The notes below the pieces were generated by a model. That model ran no database searches and was not told where the DNA came from. It saw only the letters and a list, made by a program, of their open reading frames with translations. DNA of 35,523 nucleotides from Lachnospiraceae bacterium (lineage in GTDB: Bacteria; Bacillota; Clostridia; Lachnospirales; Lachnospiraceae). The DNA lies in contig JALELN010000099.1 in assembly GCA_022771765.1 (NCBI GenBank), positions 1 through 35,523 on the forward strand, read 5' to 3'. A program made the position numbers and the translations under genes. Shown here piece by piece: positions 32,611 to 35,523 of this stretch. Every line of letters starts with the position of its first letter. The stretch's first letter is position 1.

Positions 32611-33582
32611 ATGTATTATCGAGCAGAGCAGATTCTGAGTGCTTATCCGAAGGAATTCACAGGAAATATGAAAGGACGGGGGTCCATTCTGTGCGCTGAC
32701 AGCGAGGGAATCTATCTGCTGAAGGAATATACGGGTTCTGTGCACCGTCTGGAGCTGTTGGAGGAGACACTGACCTATCTGAAGGAGCATGGATTTTTGA
32801 CGGAAGAACTGGTGAGAACAAGAGAGGGGGCACTGTGTTACACAGATGTGGACGGCGTGTCCTACTTTTTACGGAAAACCTTTCAGGGGCGCGAATGTGA
32901 TACGCGAAATACGGAGGAGATACTTTGCGTGACCAGACATATGGCAAAAATGCACGACTTGCTTGCAGGGTGTCATCCTGCGTGTGAAGCAGATCGAATT
33001 GTGACACCGCCGTCAAGTCTTGCGGGAAAACATACGCGGGAATTGAAAAAAGTAAAGAACTATGTGCGGGCAAAAAAAAAGAAAAATGAGTTTGAGAGTG
33101 AGTTTTTGCGCGCTTATGAGCACTATATGAAGCAGGCAGACAAAGTGCTGGAGCTGGAGGAGACACAGCGGGTGCCGGAGGGAGCGGCACAGCTTTGCCA
33201 CGGAGATTTTAACCAGCACAATCTGCTCTTTACCAGAGAGGGACTGGCGGTGACCGGTTTTGAAAAGCTGCGTTATGACCTGTGTGTATCGGATCTGGCC
33301 AATTTTATGCGAAAAATACTCGAAAAGCACAATTGGAGCAGTGGGCTGGGCATGGATATGCTGATGGCGTACAATGCGGTCCGGGAGCTGGCACCGTGGG
33401 AAATGCATCAGATTTATCTCAAGCTGCTTTATCCGGAAAAATACTGGAAGATCGTCAACCACTATTACAATGCGAGAAAGACGTGGGTATCTCTGCGTGA
33501 TATTGAGAAACTGTCACGCCTCTCTGAGCAGGAAGAGAAGCGCGAGGAGTTTTTATCGATGTTGTTTTATCTGATAAAATAG
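32611..33582 (+). CDS. CotS-like spore coat / aminoglycoside-phosphotransferase-fold protein
   Basis: Protein of 323 residues with the choline/aminoglycoside kinase fold as in spore coat protein CotS and relatives (YsxE, YutH). The track starts at TTG 32596 inside the ribosome site; ATG 32611 ('MYYRAEQILSAYPKEFTGNM') is the better start. The catalytic loop 'CHGDFNQHNLLF' (~195) is present, but the following metal-binding position, usually Asp in 'vIDFE', is Gly ('AVTGFEKLRYD', ~215), so it may be a pseudokinase. 'DLANFMRKILEKHNW' is a CotS-type segment. A run of nine A's lies in the 'RAKKKKNEF' codons. The ribosome site is inside a predicted hairpin. Confidence 0.8.
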   Translation: MYYRAEQILSAYPKEFTGNMKGRGSILCADSEGIYLLKEYTGSVHRLELLEETLTYLKEHGFLTEELVRTREGALCYTDVDGVSYFLRKTFQGRECDTRNTEEILCVTRHMAKMHDLLAGCHPACEADRIVTPPSSLAGKHTRELKKVKNYVRAKKKKNEFESEFLRAYEHYMKQADKVLELEETQRVPEGAAQLCHGDFNQHNLLFTREGLAVTGFEKLRYDLCVSDLANFMRKILEKHNWSSGLGMDMLMAYNAVRELAPWEMHQIYLKLLYPEKYWKIVNHYYNARKTWVSLRDIEKLSRLSEQEEKREEFLSMLFYLIK

Positions 33583-33590
33583 TTTATAAT
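33562..33590 (+). promoter_or_regulatory. Promoter of the PEGA lipoprotein gene, start codon next to predicted +1
   Basis: TTGTTT (33562-33567), 17-bp spacer, TATAAT (33585-33590). The ATG at 33598 begins 7 bases after the -10, so transcription would start within one or two bases of it. The promoter overlaps the last codons of the CotS-like gene. Confidence 0.55.
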
Positions 33591-33597
33591 AGCAAAT

Positions 33598-34890
33598 ATG
33601 AGCAGGCAATTTTTACAGATGATAATGACAATTTCATGTGTGCTGCTGCTCTGTGGCTGTGGCGCAAAGGACAGCGGTACGATCACGATGGAACAATATC
33701 CGGAGGTTGTCACGCAGACAGAGGAGACTCCCAATGAACAGGCAGATGCAGTGGAGGAGGGTGAAACGATCCGGACAGACGGAAAGCTCTACGTGGTCCT
33801 TTCTATCGATACTGAGGAAAAACTCATTGGGCTTGGTGTGCCGGATTCGCCGCGGACGCTGCAGTACGGTTATACGCGTGCGACACAGATGCTGGATGAC
33901 CATGGGCAGTTTATGTCTACTGCCAGACTGACACCGGGACGGGTAGTGACGATCGGAGAGCCGGACGATGATGCGAAACTCACGGCAATACAGCTCGCCA
34001 AAGACGCGTGGTATCAGGAAAACATCACGCGATATTCCGTAGATCCATCGCTTCATATGATTGTCATCGGTGACACAAAATATAGATATGACGACCATTT
34101 ACGGGTATTTTCAGGAGATCAGGAAATATCTTTGGATCAGGTTGGTGAGAACGACGTGATCAGTGTGCAGGGTCTGGATAAACAGATTTTGTCTGTTCAG
34201 GTGACGACCGGTCATGGGACGATTGCGCTGATGAATACGGAGTTGTTCGAGGGCGGCTGGATCAGTCTTGGCACAAAGATATATGCAAAGATTACACCGG
34301 ATATGACGCTTGAAGTGCCGGAGGGCAGCTATGAGTTGTCTGTAGCAAATGATGGCTATGGTGACAGCAAGATGGTTGAAGTGGAACGCGAACAGGTGAC
34401 AACGGTTGATCTGGATGAGTACAAGGGAGAGGGCCCGAAAAAATGTCTGGTAACTTTTGAGATACATGTGGCCGATGCCCTGCTTTACATTGACGGTGAA
34501 CCGGTGGACTATGAGGAACCGGTGGAGCTTCGGTATGGTGTGTATCAGCTGACAGTGATTGCGGATGGTTTTGAGACCTGGGAGCGTCAGCTGGTGATTC
34601 ATTCAAAAGAGGCGACGATTCAGATTGGTGAACCGCAGCTTTCAGGGGAAGGAAATACTTCCGAGGAAGACAGTCATTCAGATCATGAGAATGCCCGGAA
34701 CGTGACTGGCAGCAGTATCATTGCTTCGGACGCGGATGAGGCAGAGCATTCGGATGGCAGCGGGACAGGCACAGACGGGGAAACAGGGACAGGCTCTTCG
34801 GATGTGGAGGGCAGCAGTACCGGCGACTACAGCGACTATCTGGACACGCTCACAGATCTGATAAAATCGCTGGTGGATCTGAAAGAATGA
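33598..34890 (+). CDS. PEGA-domain surface lipoprotein
   Basis: Predicted lipoprotein (430 aa) of unknown function. Signal peptide 'MSRQFLQMIMTISCVLLL' followed by lipobox LCGC. An N-terminal domain (~60-205) of beta-rich character has no family that I recognise. Two PEGA-like beta modules follow: ~207-275, with 'LEVPEGSYELSVANDGYGD', and ~282-345, with 'LLYIDGEPVDYEEPVELRYG' and 'YQLTVIADGFETWE'. The C-terminus (~350-415) is low-complexity Ser/Gly/Asp/Thr, ending in a short helix 'LDTLTDLIKSLVDLKE'. PEGA modules are usually extracellular binding or spacer domains. No ribosome site is seen before the ATG; a later Met (residue 8 or 10) is possible but would shorten the signal peptide. Confidence 0.75.
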   Translation: MSRQFLQMIMTISCVLLLCGCGAKDSGTITMEQYPEVVTQTEETPNEQADAVEEGETIRTDGKLYVVLSIDTEEKLIGLGVPDSPRTLQYGYTRATQMLDDHGQFMSTARLTPGRVVTIGEPDDDAKLTAIQLAKDAWYQENITRYSVDPSLHMIVIGDTKYRYDDHLRVFSGDQEISLDQVGENDVISVQGLDKQILSVQVTTGHGTIALMNTELFEGGWISLGTKIYAKITPDMTLEVPEGSYELSVANDGYGDSKMVEVEREQVTTVDLDEYKGEGPKKCLVTFEIHVADALLYIDGEPVDYEEPVELRYGVYQLTVIADGFETWERQLVIHSKEATIQIGEPQLSGEGNTSEEDSHSDHENARNVTGSSIIASDADEAEHSDGSGTGTDGETGTGSSDVEGSSTGDYSDYLDTLTDLIKSLVDLKE

Positions 34891-34956
34891 TTGTAGCTGT
34901 TTGAAGCGAATTCGGATCATTTATGTTCACAGGCTGCGATGCGGCTTGAAAATATA

Positions 34957-34983
34957 GTATCTGTAAAGGTAGTGAACAGATAC
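34957..34983 (+). repeat. Intergenic hairpin family, copy C (upstream of the phosphoglucomutase gene)
   Basis: Core CTGTAAAGGTAGTGAACAG flanked by GTAT and ATAC, giving a perfect 8-bp stem. It lies 66 bases after the PEGA gene and 36 bases before the next start codon. It differs from copy B at two core positions and by compensated changes in the outer stem. Confidence 0.75.
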
Positions 34984-35019
34984 AGGTTATATTATTATAA
35001 GTATACAGGAGGGAATGAT

Positions 35020-35523
35020 ATGGACTACAAGGCAATGTATGAGGAATGGCTGCATAACCCGTATTTTGACGAAGAGACAAGATCCGAGTTAAAGGCGATT
35101 GAGGGGGACGAAAAAGAGATTGAGGATCGCTTTTACATGGATCTGGAGTTCGGTACGGCAGGACTACGCGGCGTGATCGGAGCAGGAACGAACCGCATGA
35201 ATATTTATACGGTGCGCAAGGCTACACAGGGACTGGCAAACTATATTCTGGGTGTAGGAGGAGAGAAAAAAGGTGTTGCAATCGCTTTTGATTCCCGCCA
35301 CATGTCACCGGAATTTGCGGATGAGGCAGCACTGTGTCTCGCGGCAAACGGCATCAAGGCATATGTGTTCGAGAGCCTTCGTCCGACACCGGAGCTGTCT
35401 TATGCAGTCCGTAAGCTGGGATGCATTGCGGGTATCAATATTACTGCCAGTCACAACCCGCCGGAATACAACGGATACAAGGTATACTGGGAGGATGGTG
35501 CCCAGATCACACCGCCGCACGAC
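35020..35523 (+). CDS. Phosphoglucomutase/phosphomannomutase family protein (5' part)
   Basis: Interconverts hexose 1- and 6-phosphates. The frame from ATG 35020, preceded by AGGAGGG, runs off the right edge after 168 codons; it is not in the ORF track because no stop is present. The N-terminus '[20 protein letters not shown]' and '[20 protein letters not shown]' are typical of the PGM2/PgcA-like branch, and the phosphoserine loop '[18 protein letters not shown]' is intact. It could feed glucose 1-phosphate to GlgC or make sugar phosphates for envelope glycans. The specific substrate cannot be told from the first third of the protein. Confidence 0.92.
   Translation, partial: MDYKAMYEEWLHNPYFDEETRSELKAIEGDEKEIEDRFYMDLEFGTAGLRGVIGAGTNRMNIYTVRKATQGLANYILGVGGEKKGVAIAFDSRHMSPEFADEAALCLAANGIKAYVFESLRPTPELSYAVRKLGCIAGINITASHNPPEYNGYKVYWEDGAQITPPHD

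Overview
The window looks like chromosomal DNA from a spore-forming, low-to-medium-GC Clostridia species, most likely a Lachnospiraceae member. This is inferred from protein character and gene order: spoVG followed by glmU-like, pth and mfd; a glgC-glgD pair; a long (about 395 aa) PRPP synthetase; an archaeal/eukaryotic-type ProRS behind a T-box; a CotS-like protein and a YtvI-like protein. No phage, transposase, CRISPR array, tRNA or rRNA was recognised. Almost all of it is core housekeeping DNA, so the unusual material is mostly in the intergenic regions.

Layout. Bases 1-207 hold the end of a glycosyltransferase-like gene, followed by a ~200-bp whole-length imperfect palindrome (210-411). 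On the minus strand lie dnaD-like, dnaC/dnaI-like and prs (3643 to 414), then murC (5421 to 3946). A cluster of DnaA-box-like 9-mers sits between murC and the dnaD promoter. On the plus strand follow glgC-glgD (ADP-glucose/glycogen synthesis), spoVG, a single-domain GlmU-like uridylyltransferase, pth, mfd, a PrsA/SurA-like lipoprotein, a two-gene asymmetric ABC exporter and murA with two tandem sigma-A-type promoters. A minus-strand HD-GYP gene (21249 to 20083) is divergent from metK, which has a complete SAM-I riboswitch. Then come a histidine kinase, its OmpR-type regulator and a lone receiver protein, followed by a YtvI/AI-2E permease overlapping an RluA pseudouridine synthase. A minus-strand DUF362/ferredoxin gene is divergent from T-box-proS. 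After proS a ~510-bp gene-free stretch carries strong predicted RNA structure, followed by cca, a CotS-like pseudokinase candidate, a PEGA-domain lipoprotein and the start of a phosphoglucomutase.

How the genes fit together. Several serve cell-envelope precursor supply (GlmU-like UDP-GlcNAc synthesis, MurA, MurC). Others serve replication start (DnaD, DnaC/I), translation support (Pth, ProRS, CCA enzyme, RluA), methyl-group supply (MetK) and carbon storage (GlgC, GlgD, phosphoglucomutase). Signalling and sporulation genes are interspersed (HD-GYP, two-component system, SpoVG, YtvI, CotS-like).

Most interesting signals: (1) a three-copy intergenic hairpin family with an almost invariant loop and covarying stems (8107, 18477, 34957); (2) a structured, possibly new large RNA at 30701-31212; (3) the palindromic element at 210-411; (4) the DnaA-box cluster beside the helicase-loader operon; (5) two genes whose promoters place the start codon at or next to the transcription start, suggesting leaderless mRNAs. 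No wholly new protein system was found. All calls come from reading the sequence without database searches.
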